From an uncultured Bacteroidia bacterium (GTDB lineage Bacteria > Bacteroidota > Bacteroidia > Bacteroidales > F082): DNA of 50,587 bases. The first letter of the stretch is position 1; each line of letters opens with the position of its first letter. Shown here piece by piece: positions 8,304 to 16,823 of the stretch. The DNA is taken from positions 1 through 50,587 of the forward strand of contig CADCML010000045.1 of NCBI GenBank assembly GCA_902802535.1. Reading direction: 5' to 3'. Below the pieces are notes generated by a model. It had not been told where the DNA came from. It saw only the letters and a list, made by a program, of their open reading frames with translations, and did not search any database. The translations under genes and the position numbers were made by a program.

Positions 8304-8337
8304 CAAAAATAGTAAATTTACTATTATTACAAGCAAA
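8304..8337 (-). promoter_or_regulatory. hicAB promoter with an 18-bp palindromic operator
   Basis: The minus strand has TTTG (8334-8337) and TATTTTTG (8304-8311), matching the -33 and -7 elements with a 22-bp gap. A perfect 18-bp palindrome (AATAGTAAATTTACTATT, 8308-8325) overlaps the -7 box. HicB proteins are known to autorepress, so this is the likely operator. Confidence 0.65.
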
Positions 8338-8360
8338 AGATAGTTTTTTACACGACAAAT

Positions 8361-8398
8361 GGCAAAATAAAAGCGCAGGTCTTTTGGACTTGCGCTTT
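8361..8398 (-). terminator. Intrinsic terminator after tRNA-Asp
   Basis: On the minus strand, just after the tRNA, AAAGCGCA (8391-8398) pairs with TGCGCTTT (8370-8377), extended by a few inner pairs, and is followed by a T-rich tract TTATTTTGCC. Confidence 0.7.
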
Positions 8399-8401
8399 GA
8401 G

Positions 8402-8476
8402 CGGTCCGGACGAGACTCGAACTCGCGACCTCCTGCGTGACAGGCAGGCATTCTAACCAAGCTGAACTACCGGACC
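8402..8476 (-). tRNA. tRNA-Asp (anticodon GTC)
   Basis: The minus strand folds into a full cloverleaf: acceptor GGTCCGG pairing with CCGGACC, anticodon stem CCTGC/GCAGG with loop CTGTCAC, and TPsiC arm with GTTCGAGTC. The anticodon GTC reads Asp codons. The discriminator base is G, and CCA is not encoded. Confidence 0.97.
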
Positions 8477-8613
8477 AACCAGAAAAAGAACTCTATTGCT
8501 TTGCTTTGCGGGTGCAAAAGTACTACAACCTTTTTCGTTACCAGCAAGCATTTTTTTCATTTTTTTGAAACTTTTTTCGCAATTAAATTGTATCTCGCTG
8601 ATTTACAATATTT

Positions 8614-10722
8614 TTAAAACTCAACCTCTAAAGCACCGTCACCAATATTATAATAAGGTATGTTCAATGCCTGGGCCTGACTCGCCCAACGTTCGGCCAA
8701 ATAATAGGGAACGGAGCCGTCGATGAGGAGCGTCTTGGCCTCATAACCATTCACAATGGATTGTACATCAGGGTTTTGTTTTCCCGTGACGAGCAGATAA
8801 TCCACAGGCAGGCGGTAGGAAAGACTATCCTCAACGGCCAAAGCATCATCCCAAAGCGCCAACAATTTGTCTTCGAAAGAAACAAGGTTGTATCGCTTAC
8901 ATAAAAACAAGCCTTCATAATCGTCCTCAAAACCAATGACTTCTGGAGAATGTGTGAGGTTTTTGAGCGTCCAAAAGCCCGTCATGCTGTAATCCACGGT
9001 AGATGGGTCGGCCATCAATGTAGAATCAGCCAAAAGGACATGATGCCCATCCCTAATGAAATCGACGGCAGTATGTCGGCGAAGACTGAAAAACGTCATG
9101 CCCTCATACGCATCCGAAACATATCGCCGTAACGTGACCGAAACCATAAACAGCAACAAAGTGGACAGCATGGCGATGAACAACCGTTTGCGATGCATGG
9201 TAAAACAAAGCAACAACAACATGAAGGCCAACAAGAGCAAAGCAAACTCAAACTGACTGACATACAATCCTTTGACGATGGAAAACGGCAGACTTTCTAT
9301 CCAAGAAACCAATTGGTTCATCAGGTAAAGCACGCCCCAAACGAGATAACCCAAGCCAATGTTGACGTATGGTATCCACGAAACCAGCAGCAACACCACA
9401 CCGCCCATCACCACGAAGAAGGAAATTGGGGTCATGAAAAGATTGCTCAACCAGAAATAAGTCGTGAACTGATGATAATAGAACAAAGTGAACGGCATGG
9501 TAGCCGCCTGAGCTGCCAGAGCAACGGCAGTGATGTTCCAAGCCTTGTCCAATAGTTTGTTTTTCAAGTAGAAAAGGTGATAAATCGGCTTTTGCAGCAC
9601 CACAATACCAATGACCGCAACGTATGAAAGCTGGAACCCGATTTCAAACAAATTGTTCGGGTTGACGCATAGCAGTATGAACGCCGATGCTGCTATCGAG
9701 TTGATGACGAAGCCTTTACGATGAATCATTTCCCCAATGATGACGAAAGAAATCATCAGTGTAGCGCGAAGGATGGACGGTGACAGTCCGGCGATGAAAG
9801 CATACATCCAAATCAACAGTAACAGCAAACTGTTTTTCAGCACCTTTTGCCACCTTTTACGGTTGAGGAAACCCAACAGAAACGAGGCTAACAGGTAGAT
9901 AATGCCCACATGCATACCCGACACGCAAAGGATGTGCATGGAACCTGCGGCCACGTAGTTCTTTCGCACCTCGTCGGCGAGGCTGTCATCATAGCCCAAC
10001 AAAATGGCTGCAGCCACGCCAAACTCCTTGTCTTTCATGCCGCAACGCTGCAACGACAGCAACAAACGGTCGCGAATCCGATACGAAAATGCGAACAACG
10101 GGTCGGCTTTATTAATTTGTAAATCAATCCAATCCGCATCCTTCAACCAGCATTGCCCCGTGATACCCTTGCGCATGAGATGGCTGCGATAATCGAACTC
10201 GCCCGGGTTCTTAGGTGGTGCCACCTCCCCTATCGGCGCATCAATGGCTAAGAGGTCGCCGTAACGCAACGCAAAGGCAGAATCAGTTTTTTGGAAATAG
10301 GCCACCACCTTGCCCGTCACAGGTCGCGAGGGCAGGGTGTCGCCAAACTGATATTCCAATTCCAGCAGTGCCTTGATGCTGTTTGCACGCTCGGTGGGAT
10401 AGTCATAAATCCTTGCCACATAGATTTTTGCATCTGATTCATAGTTGCGGAAATAGTCTTTTTTCACCCAAGCTTCGTGCGAGCAGGTCATTGCATAGCC
10501 GCCGAGGAAAAGGTAACAGCCCATGATGGCACCGAAAAGCCAGTTGAGGTGCAAGGATTTCAAGATGCGACTCGTCAGCACGGCCACACCGAACAAGGCA
10601 AGCATGATAAGCAGCAAGGTAAACAAGGGAAGTCGGAACGAGGCAAAAAACATGGCACACCATATCCCCAATGCCGTGGGTATCAACATTCTGACGAAGG
10701 GATATTTGCTCCAGTCGGCCAT
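8614..10722 (-). CDS. comEC: ComEC/Rec2-family competence membrane channel
   Basis: This 702-residue inner-membrane protein belongs to the ComEC family, which moves single-stranded DNA into the cytoplasm during natural transformation. An N-terminal hydrophobic segment leads to a soluble OB-like part (DUF4131, about residues 60-190). The Competence domain follows with the signature CVSGMHVGIIYLLASF and several transmembrane helices up to about residue 520. The C-terminal 170 residues have no visible HxHxDH metal site, so the metallo-beta-lactamase domain appears degenerate or missing, as in many Bacteroidota ComEC proteins. It sits last in the surE-lpxB operon, 22 bp after lpxB. Confidence 0.88.
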   Translation of the reverse strand: MADWSKYPFVRMLIPTALGIWCAMFFASFRLPLFTLLLIMLALFGVAVLTSRILKSLHLNWLFGAIMGCYLFLGGYAMTCSHEAWVKKDYFRNYESDAKIYVARIYDYPTERANSIKALLELEYQFGDTLPSRPVTGKVVAYFQKTDSAFALRYGDLLAIDAPIGEVAPPKNPGEFDYRSHLMRKGITGQCWLKDADWIDLQINKADPLFAFSYRIRDRLLLSLQRCGMKDKEFGVAAAILLGYDDSLADEVRKNYVAAGSMHILCVSGMHVGIIYLLASFLLGFLNRKRWQKVLKNSLLLLLIWMYAFIAGLSPSILRATLMISFVIIGEMIHRKGFVINSIAASAFILLCVNPNNLFEIGFQLSYVAVIGIVVLQKPIYHLFYLKNKLLDKAWNITAVALAAQAATMPFTLFYYHQFTTYFWLSNLFMTPISFFVVMGGVVLLLVSWIPYVNIGLGYLVWGVLYLMNQLVSWIESLPFSIVKGLYVSQFEFALLLLAFMLLLLCFTMHRKRLFIAMLSTLLLFMVSVTLRRYVSDAYEGMTFFSLRRHTAVDFIRDGHHVLLADSTLMADPSTVDYSMTGFWTLKNLTHSPEVIGFEDDYEGLFLCKRYNLVSFEDKLLALWDDALAVEDSLSYRLPVDYLLVTGKQNPDVQSIVNGYEAKTLLIDGSVPYYLAERWASQAQALNIPYYNIGDGALEVEF

Positions 10723-10744
10723 AAGCAGGGGCGGCTTGAACTTT

Positions 10745-11869
10745 TTAATGTTTCATTCGGGCAGCATTGACAACTATCTCAGCCGCCTTTTCAGAGGCAC
10801 CCGCATTGCCCAAACGGTCACGCAACTCGTCATAATCTTCAAGGATTTGCCGTTGACGCTTGCCGTCATGCAGCAGCCGCTCCAGTTCAGTTACGATATT
10901 TTTTTCGGTCAAATCACTTTGTATCAACTCTTTGACCACTTCCTTATCCATCACTAAATTGACCAAGGAGATGAATTTGACCTTAATCATCCACTTGGCG
11001 AGCAGATAAGAGAATCCCGTCGCCTTGTAGCACACCACTTCAGGCACGGTGAACAACGCAGTCTCCAAAGTGACGGTGCCCGAAGTGACAATGGCCGCGC
11101 TCGAATTTTGGAGCAACTCATAAGTTTGGTTCTCAATCAAGAACACATCCGTGTTGCCGATAATCTTCTTGTACAAAGATTTGTCGAGCGACGAAACGCC
11201 ACCTATGACAAACTGATAATCAGGGAAATGTGGCACCACTTTGAGCATCACGGGCAAGATACGCTTCACCTCCTGAGTGCGACTTCCAGGCAAGAGGGCA
11301 ATGATTTCGCGCTTCTCGCCAAGACTGTTGCGACGCAGGAATATCGACCTGTTGGGCGTTCCCGATTTGGACAACTCGTCCAGCAAAGGATTGCCAACAT
11401 AGGTGACGTCAACGCCATATTCCTTATAAAACGCCTCCTCGAAGGGGAAAATCACAATCATCTTGTCGACCGACTTCTTGATTTTTTTCACTCGGCGACG
11501 TTTCCAAGCCCACACTTGAGGCGAGATGTAATACAGCACCTTGAAACCCTTCTCATGAGCGAAATCGGCAATGCGTAAGTTGAATCCCGGATAATCCACG
11601 AGAATGAGGGCATCCGGCTGATACTCAACGATGTCCTTCTTGCATTGGGCGATATTGTCCAACACCTTACGCAGGTTGACCGCTACCTCCACGAAGCCCA
11701 TGAAGGCCATCGTGCGGTAGTGTTTCAGCAAGTCCACGCCTTGGGCTTTCATCAAGTCGCCACCACATCCACGAAACTCGGCCTTTTTGTCCTTCTTCTT
11801 GATTTCGGCCACGAGATTGGAAGCGTGCAAATCGCCTGAAGCCTCTCCTGCTATGATGTAGTATCTCAT
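10745..11869 (-). CDS. lpxB: Lipid-A-disaccharide synthase
   Basis: This 374-residue GT19 glycosyltransferase joins UDP-2,3-diacylglucosamine and lipid X into the lipid A disaccharide precursor, at the cytoplasmic face of the inner membrane. The N-terminus shows the family signature MRYYIIAGEASGDLHASNLV. Further motifs include DALILVDYPGFNLRIA, YYISPQVWAWKRRRV and FPFEEAFYKEYGVDVTYVGNPLLDE, then the C-terminal LLPGSRTQEVKRILPV and TSGTVTLETALF. Length is typical. It is in an operon with surE and the small membrane gene; the upstream gap is 10 bp. Confidence 0.96.
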   Translation of the reverse strand: MRYYIIAGEASGDLHASNLVAEIKKKDKKAEFRGCGGDLMKAQGVDLLKHYRTMAFMGFVEVAVNLRKVLDNIAQCKKDIVEYQPDALILVDYPGFNLRIADFAHEKGFKVLYYISPQVWAWKRRRVKKIKKSVDKMIVIFPFEEAFYKEYGVDVTYVGNPLLDELSKSGTPNRSIFLRRNSLGEKREIIALLPGSRTQEVKRILPVMLKVVPHFPDYQFVIGGVSSLDKSLYKKIIGNTDVFLIENQTYELLQNSSAAIVTSGTVTLETALFTVPEVVCYKATGFSYLLAKWMIKVKFISLVNLVMDKEVVKELIQSDLTEKNIVTELERLLHDGKRQRQILEDYDELRDRLGNAGASEKAAEIVVNAARMKH

Positions 11870-11879
11870 TGGTTAACAA

Positions 11880-12128
11880 TTATTTATACAAGAAAAACAC
11901 CAATAACATACCCACCACTGTTAATAAAAGAATGCCACGTCCGAAACGGTCAAGGCCCCATTTCACCAGAGCCATCCTAAAAATGACGATGCCCGGAATG
12001 AAAGCCAACAAATAAGGTGCACGACCGTAATGCTCGCCCCACGGGATGAGACTCAGCAGTAGGAAAAACAGCCCGAAACTGGCTGCGCCTGCCAACAATC
12101 CAAGCCAAAAATTATCATTGATTCTCAT
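11880..12128 (-). CDS. Small three-helix membrane protein, unknown function
   Basis: An 82-residue product beginning MRINDNFWLGLLAGAASFG. Three hydrophobic segments are visible (residues 8-28, 37-54 and 61-80), separated by short charged loops, so it is very likely an inner-membrane protein. Its ATG overlaps the surE stop in an ATGA arrangement (12125-12128), which suggests translational coupling and decides the start over the longer open frame to 12197. I do not recognise a named domain. Its position between surE and lpxB suggests an envelope role, but this is inference only. Confidence 0.78.
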   Translation of the reverse strand: MRINDNFWLGLLAGAASFGLFFLLLSLIPWGEHYGRAPYLLAFIPGIVIFRMALVKWGLDRFGRGILLLTVVGMLLVFFLYK

Positions 12129-12910
12129 GGTTTTACACTTAAAAGTTCGTAATCTTTCATCGGTTCGATGCAACGGTGCGCCGTCCAGTCGAAGCAAGTG
12201 GGCACCACGGAAACATAGTTGTTATGCAAAGCCCACAAATCAGTGTCGGGTAGGATGTCATCGCTCTCGAAAGTGCCGTCCAAGTTATAGTAGCATTCGC
12301 CGTTCTCGTCGTAGAATTCCTTGAAATACTCCACCCATCGACAGGCGGCCTGTCGGCACACCTTGATGCCTTTCATCGGCTCATCGCAGCGTTTGGGGAA
12401 GTTCACGTTGAGGCAGACACCCTTGGGCAGGCCTTCTGCCAGCACCTTTTGGGTAATCCCAAGGATAGCCGTGTCAAGATGGTCGAAATCGGCATCGGGG
12501 TCGAGGCTGAAAAGGCTGTAGCCGATGGCCGTCAAGCCGTTCATACACGCCTCGACAACCGCAGCTATCGTACCCGAATAGACCACCGTCGTCGCGGCAT
12601 TCACCCCGTGATTGATGCCCGACACCACCAAATCAGGCCACCTGTCGCAAAGCTTTTGATAGGCCAACTTCACACAATCGACAGGCGTACCATTGCAGCG
12701 GAACTCCTTGAAACCCAATTCTTCACGAACCAATTTTGCATATATGCGGTTGTGAATGGAACAAGAATGACTCTTGGCCGACATCACCTCGTCGGTGGAG
12801 ATGAGCACCACGTCGCCAAGTGTGCGCATCAGCGTTACAAGCTTGCACAAACCTTTGGCGGCATGGCCGTCGTCGTTGGTAACCAGTATTAAAGGGCGTT
12901 TTTTGTCCAT
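12125..12910 (-). CDS. surE: 5'/3'-nucleotidase SurE
   Basis: This 261-residue enzyme is a divalent-metal-dependent nucleoside monophosphate phosphatase linked to stationary-phase survival. The N-terminus holds the metal-binding NDDG motif (LILVTNDDGHAAKG). A conserved SAKSHSCSI segment, NGTPVDCVKLA, DLVVSGINHGVN and YSGTIAAVVEA follow, all as in the family. It heads a four-gene minus-strand operon (surE, membrane protein, lpxB, comEC). Its promoter is at 12928-12959, within and just beyond the end of maf. Confidence 0.95.
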   Translation of the reverse strand: MDKKRPLILVTNDDGHAAKGLCKLVTLMRTLGDVVLISTDEVMSAKSHSCSIHNRIYAKLVREELGFKEFRCNGTPVDCVKLAYQKLCDRWPDLVVSGINHGVNAATTVVYSGTIAAVVEACMNGLTAIGYSLFSLDPDADFDHLDTAILGITQKVLAEGLPKGVCLNVNFPKRCDEPMKGIKVCRQAACRWVEYFKEFYDENGECYYNLDGTFESDDILPDTDLWALHNNYVSVVPTCFDWTAHRCIEPMKDYELLSVKP

Positions 12911-12927
12911 ATTGCAGCATTAAGCCG

Positions 12928-12959
12928 CAAAGATAGCAAAAAACTCAAAACGTTTTCAA
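12928..12959 (-). promoter_or_regulatory. Promoter of the surE-lpxB-comEC operon
   Basis: The minus strand has TTG (12957-12959), a 21-bp spacer and TATCTTTG (12928-12935), fitting the Bacteroidota -33/-7 pattern. The -7 box is 17 bp before the surE ATG. The -33 part lies inside the maf coding end. Confidence 0.55.
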
Positions 12960-13526
12960 GCATTGATACAATTTTCGTGTCGGCAGACCCATCACGTTAT
13001 AAAATGAGCCTTCCAATCCGCTGATGCCCACGTAGCCAATCCATTCCTGAATGCCATAGGCGCCTGCCTTGTCGAAAGGCCGGAAACGCTCGATATAGTA
13101 GTCGATTTCCTCGCTGTCGAGTTGGGCAAAAGTCACATCAGAGCGCACTGCAAACGACTCGGTCTTCTCCTTTGAGCGCACCGTCACTCCCGTCACCACA
13201 TGATGCGTCTTGCCCGAAAGCAGTTGCAACATCCTGGCAGCGTCTTCCCTATCCTTCGGTTTGCCCAAAATCTCGCCTTCGCAAATCACCACCGTATCAG
13301 AGGTAATCAGCAGATAATCAGCGGGAAGCTCATCGTCCTTGAAGGCTAACGACTTTTGCAGGCTGAGGTATTTCGGCACCTCTTCCAAAGGCAAATCCGA
13401 TGAGAAGTCTTCGGGCGTTTCCTTGGTCAGTATCTCAAAATTCACACCCATACCGCGCAACAACTCCTGTCGACGCGGGGACTTGGACGCAAGGATAACA
13501 CGATAGTTTTTCAGGTTGGAAAGCAT
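12945..13526 (-). CDS. maf: Maf family nucleoside triphosphate pyrophosphatase
   Basis: This 193-residue enzyme hydrolyses non-canonical or modified nucleoside triphosphates to monophosphates (house-cleaning). The N-terminal ILASKSPRRQELL is the Maf signature. The substrate and metal site appears in YLLITSDTVVICEGEILGKP, and FRPFDKAGAYGIQEWIG near the C-terminus is also conserved. The open frame reaches 13640, but the ATG at 13524-13526 directly precedes the conserved fold and leaves a 10-bp gap to the upstream FKBP gene, so it is chosen. Likely co-transcribed with that gene. The YhdE-type assignment (dTTP/UTP) follows from general similarity and is not tested. Confidence 0.92.
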   Translation of the reverse strand: MLSNLKNYRVILASKSPRRQELLRGMGVNFEILTKETPEDFSSDLPLEEVPKYLSLQKSLAFKDDELPADYLLITSDTVVICEGEILGKPKDREDAARMLQLLSGKTHHVVTGVTVRSKEKTESFAVRSDVTFAQLDSEEIDYYIERFRPFDKAGAYGIQEWIGYVGISGLEGSFYNVMGLPTRKLYQCLKTF

Positions 13527-13536
13527 AGCATTGCCA

Positions 13537-14061
13537 TCAATTGCATCCCTCGCAGCCACCATCGCAACTGCCGCCACAACCGGCACAGCCGCCTGCGCTG
13601 AAGTCCTCATCCGTGGACTCACGCACGTCGAGAATCTCACCCGAGAAATGGAGGTGCTTGCCCGCCATGTCGTGGTTAAAGTCCATCTTCACGTGGTTGT
13701 CGCCGATTTCGCGGACGATGCCAGCAATCGGGCGACCGTCGGAGGTCTGCATCATCAGTTGGGCACCGACTTTCACCATGTCCATCAACACATTGTTTTG
13801 CATGAACATGCTCTTGTCTAAGTCCATGATGTAGTTCTCATCGCGTTCGCCGTAGCCCTCTTCGGGGGTCAGGTGGAAGGCGTACTTGTCGCCGGGTTCC
13901 TTGCCCATCAGGTTCTCCTCGAACTTGGGCAGCAGTTGGTGCATTCCGAAGATGCAGACAAAAGGATTCTCTTTGGTGGTCTCCTGCAGGATGGGACCGT
14001 TTTCGTCGTTCTCGCGCAAGACGTAGGTCATGGTGACGACGGATTGATCTTGAATTTTCAT
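13537..14061 (-). CDS. SlyD-like FKBP-type peptidyl-prolyl isomerase
   Basis: This 174-residue protein is a cytoplasmic FKBP with an inserted chaperone flap. The FKBP core is seen in VVTMTYVLRENDENGPILQET and FVCIFGMHQLLPKFEENLMGKEPGDKYAFHLTPEEGYGERD, followed by the flap and HDMAGKHLHFSGEILDVRES. The C-terminus is a Cys/Gly-rich tail (CAGCGGSCDGGCEGCN) resembling the metal-binding tail of SlyD. It probably assists protein folding and may bind nickel or zinc. It precedes maf by 10 bp on the same strand. The gene symbol slyD is not assigned because orthology was not checked. Confidence 0.92.
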   Translation of the reverse strand: MKIQDQSVVTMTYVLRENDENGPILQETTKENPFVCIFGMHQLLPKFEENLMGKEPGDKYAFHLTPEEGYGERDENYIMDLDKSMFMQNNVLMDMVKVGAQLMMQTSDGRPIAGIVREIGDNHVKMDFNHDMAGKHLHFSGEILDVRESTDEDFSAGGCAGCGGSCDGGCEGCN

Positions 14062-14118
14062 AAAGCGTTAGTATTTAAAGATTTAAAATTTAAAATTCAA
14101 AATTTAAAGATTCGGCAT

Positions 14119-16191
14119 TCAATATGAACCAAACATTTTTCGCAACACCCACTCCACTGCAGCCAAGCCGATGAGGACAAAGAAAATCCATTTGGAATGG
14201 ATCAGGTCCTCGAAACGGCTCTCGTGGTGCTCGACGGAAGTGATGCGCGTGTCGTTACGCAAATCCGCTGCAAGTTGGTCGAGTTGGCGGGCAGTATAAC
14301 AGTTTCCGTTGGTCAGGCGAGCCAAGGTGCGCATCCGGTCAATGTCGGCGGTGAGTTGTTGCGCCTCGATGCCGATGGCGACCACGCTGAAGGTGCCGCT
14401 CACACTGATTTTGCGTTCTCCCATCTGCGCCTGCACCTTATATATATATAGGCCCTCGGGCAGCAGGCCAGCATTCAGTTCATAGTCGTGGTCGCGCTTC
14501 GAGAAGGTGTAGTCGTAGGTCTCGCCCGTCAGTTTGTTCTCGATTTGAATCGTCATGTCAGGGTCGGTGACCAATTCGTTGTTCGGATTGCGCAACTCGG
14601 CCGTGATGATAACTGGCTCGTTGCTATAATAGGTTTCCTTGGCATAGATGGCCGAGCCGTCATTGGCGGACAGCAGCAAGTATTTCAGCGACTTGGAGAA
14701 CATCTCATCGAACACGTCGTGGTTTTTGTTTTGGTAATACTCGAACAAACGCCAACGCCAGACATTTGTGCCGAACAAGAAGGCCATCTTGCGCCCATCC
14801 TGGGCAAAACTCAAGAGCGGTAGTCCAGACTTGATGCCCATCACCTCCTGCAAAAGCAAATCGTCATGTGATTTCAAGGCATTGATTTCAAGATGAGGCA
14901 AGGCCAAAGGCGGGTATTTCGCGATGAGTTGTTCCGATTTTGAATCGAAAGTGAAAGTCGAGAAGGCCGTGTTTTGGTGCGCCTTGACATCCAATTGAGT
15001 GTTGGTCGCTCCAGAATGTAAGGCAAAGACACCTTGCAACTTGCACAGCATATCGCGTTCGGTGTCATTGCCAACGATGAAGAAGACGGGTAGCTTAACG
15101 TTTTTGTCCAACTGGGCTTTCAAAGCGTTGAAATCTGTGCGCGCCGATGGCACTTGATGTAGGATGACCAAGTCGTAATTGCTGAACTCAGGCAAGGTTT
15201 CCTTTCCGAAACAGAAGTCCACTTCGTAGTTGTCGTTAAGTACACTTCGCAATGCACCCAGGTCGGGATGCGGCGAGGCCGCCACGCACAGCAGTTTGTA
15301 TTTCTGGTCGAGCACCTCGACATAGATATGCCGCACATTGTTCAGGAGTTGCTCCTCCTCGGCGATGCCGCTCACCTCGATGTCGAGGGCCATCACACCT
15401 TTCTTGGTGGCATCGAGCATGAAATCTATCTCTTTGGAGAAGCGGTTGGACGGGATCTCGATGTCGCGTTTCTCGATGACGCGGCCGCTTTCCTTGAGGG
15501 TCAATTGGGCTTTGCGTCCGGCCAAGTCACGGGCAGCCACCGTCACGCGGACGGGGAAAGTCGCGCCAAGCGACACCACCTTATTATAATGCACATCGCG
15601 CACGGCAAGGTCGGGATAGGCCACCGTGTCGCCCAAGACCACGGTATGAATGGGATACGGGAAATTCTCGGCCAACAATTCTGGCTCGAAGCCACGATTA
15701 TAGATACCATCGGAAAAGAGCAGCACCGCACCGACATTGCGCTTATAGTAACGTCGGTCGAGGGTGTTCAGCAGCGAGGAAAGGTCGGTGAGTTGGTCGG
15801 AGAAATCCAATTGCTCAAAATCGCGGACTTCCTCGCCAAAAAGATATTCATCAACTTGGAAATCAGCGTTTAATTCCTTTCGGAAGGCTTTAAACTGCGT
15901 CTGATAGTCGTTTTTGTAGAACGCGGAATCCTTGCAAAGGACGACGGACGAGGAATTGTCGTGCGCGAGGATAATCGTAGGCGTTTCCACCGAACTGAAT
16001 TTCTGCCTTATCAGCGGGTTGAAAAGCAGCAAAACCACCAAGCCCACCATCATCGTTCGCAGTGCAAACAATATGATTGTCAAGACTTTTCCATAGTGTT
16101 GTTTCTTGTTTCGGAAATACAATACTGTGGCCGCTGCTACACCTGCCAGCAGCGATACGATTAACATCCAAAACGGGATACCAATGCTCAT
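14119..16191 (-). CDS. VWA-like membrane protein of unknown function
   Basis: This 690-residue protein has two N-terminal transmembrane helices (residues 5-27 and 37-60) and one near the C-terminus (SKWIFFVLIGLAAVEWVL). Between them lies a large soluble part. Residues 75-200 resemble a von Willebrand A fold, with ILAHDNSSSVV in the position of the MIDAS DxSxS strand and a later LLFSDGIYNRG. Later segments look like Ig-type beta sandwiches and a GATase1-like or flavodoxin-like strand pattern (YDLVILHQVP). Such proteins are often near BatA/MoxR genes in Bacteroidota, but none is seen here. Function is unknown. Confidence 0.8.
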   Translation of the reverse strand: MSIGIPFWMLIVSLLAGVAAATVLYFRNKKQHYGKVLTIILFALRTMMVGLVVLLLFNPLIRQKFSSVETPTIILAHDNSSSVVLCKDSAFYKNDYQTQFKAFRKELNADFQVDEYLFGEEVRDFEQLDFSDQLTDLSSLLNTLDRRYYKRNVGAVLLFSDGIYNRGFEPELLAENFPYPIHTVVLGDTVAYPDLAVRDVHYNKVVSLGATFPVRVTVAARDLAGRKAQLTLKESGRVIEKRDIEIPSNRFSKEIDFMLDATKKGVMALDIEVSGIAEEEQLLNNVRHIYVEVLDQKYKLLCVAASPHPDLGALRSVLNDNYEVDFCFGKETLPEFSNYDLVILHQVPSARTDFNALKAQLDKNVKLPVFFIVGNDTERDMLCKLQGVFALHSGATNTQLDVKAHQNTAFSTFTFDSKSEQLIAKYPPLALPHLEINALKSHDDLLLQEVMGIKSGLPLLSFAQDGRKMAFLFGTNVWRWRLFEYYQNKNHDVFDEMFSKSLKYLLLSANDGSAIYAKETYYSNEPVIITAELRNPNNELVTDPDMTIQIENKLTGETYDYTFSKRDHDYELNAGLLPEGLYIYKVQAQMGERKISVSGTFSVVAIGIEAQQLTADIDRMRTLARLTNGNCYTARQLDQLAADLRNDTRITSVEHHESRFEDLIHSKWIFFVLIGLAAVEWVLRKMFGSY

Positions 16192-16202
16192 TAATTAATT
16201 AC

Positions 16203-16316
16203 TTAACTTATCAGTCTAACAACCCTGTCAATAAACTCTGCCGTTTTTGCTATTCGAGGCGCAGTGTCTTCCTCTGTTGCATAATATGCAATTATAATTG
16301 CTTTTTTCCCATAGAG
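16203..16316 (-). pseudogene. C-terminal remnant of a HEPN-domain gene
   Basis: Directly after the MNT stop codon, in the same frame, an open stretch encodes KAIIIAYYATEEDTAPRIAK followed by TAEFIDRVVRLIS and a stop. The pattern YYAT-EEDTA-RI--AEFI--V--LI resembles the last 35 residues of HEPN proteins, which normally follow MNT genes. No start codon or N-terminal HEPN helices with the Rx4-6H motif are present, so the partner gene seems mostly deleted. The assignment rests on a short match and gene order. Confidence 0.55.
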
Positions 16317-16631
16317 TCATACCAATACGATTTTATCCTGTTCCACATTTTTGTAATAAGGCAAGAAACTCATAGCATCCCATTCCTGTTGGGAATAGGT
16401 TTGCACGCTGAAATACTCTCCCAAGTCAAACCCAAGTTCCATAATAGGATAGGCAATATTTTGAAAATCAGATGCTTCTTGCGGACGGTTGAGCAAAACA
16501 AGCAAATCCCAATCGGAGTTCTCACGGTAATCACCTCGTGCGCGCGAACCATAAAGCAACAAATGGGCTTCTTCAGGAAGAAGTCGTCTGCCCAGTTGCT
16601 GAATTTGATATAAAATGTCTGCGTGACTCAT
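16317..16631 (-). CDS. MNT-type nucleotidyltransferase (HEPN/MNT antitoxin-like)
   Basis: A 104-residue minimal nucleotidyltransferase. The motif YGSRARGDYRENSDWDLLVLL carries the GSxARG and DxD residues of the family. In HEPN/MNT toxin-antitoxin pairs the MNT protein neutralises the HEPN RNase, in some systems by adding AMP residues. Here only a remnant of the HEPN gene remains downstream (16203-16316), so the protein is either orphaned or acts on another target. A -7 box lies at 16652-16659. Confidence 0.88.
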   Translation of the reverse strand: MSHADILYQIQQLGRRLLPEEAHLLLYGSRARGDYRENSDWDLLVLLNRPQEASDFQNIAYPIMELGFDLGEYFSVQTYSQQEWDAMSFLPYYKNVEQDKIVLV

Positions 16632-16651
16632 GGCTTTATGCTATTTTGCTG

Positions 16652-16659
16652 CAAAAATA
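16652..16659 (-). promoter_or_regulatory. -7 box (TATTTTTG) for the MNT gene
   Basis: The minus strand reads TATTTTTG 20 bp before the ATG at 16631. No clear -33 TTG was seen. Confidence 0.45.
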
Positions 16660-16751
16660 CACAAAATTATTGGTTTTGAAAGATTTCGTTGCAAAGCCAC
16701 ACCCAATAACGAAAATAATTATAGACGAGGCTTGATTTTTTCAAAAATCGA

Positions 16752-16792
16752 AACTTATAAGTTGCAAATTTTCAAAAAAAGTAGTACTTTTG
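16752..16792 (+). promoter_or_regulatory. Promoter of the XRE gene with a 12-bp palindrome
   Basis: TTG (16762-16764), a 20-bp spacer and TACTTTTG (16785-16792) form a good Bacteroidota promoter 31 bp before the ATG. The perfect palindrome AACTTATAAGTT (16752-16763) covers the -33 position and could be the binding site of the XRE protein itself. Confidence 0.6.
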
Positions 16793-16823
16793 CATCAATA
16801 CACCTCCAAAAAGATATTGAACC

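Noticed and set aside
13527-13640. Longer N-terminus of Maf (38 extra residues)
   Set aside because: The extra part overlaps the FKBP gene and is low-complexity Ala/Val; the conserved Maf start is at 13526.
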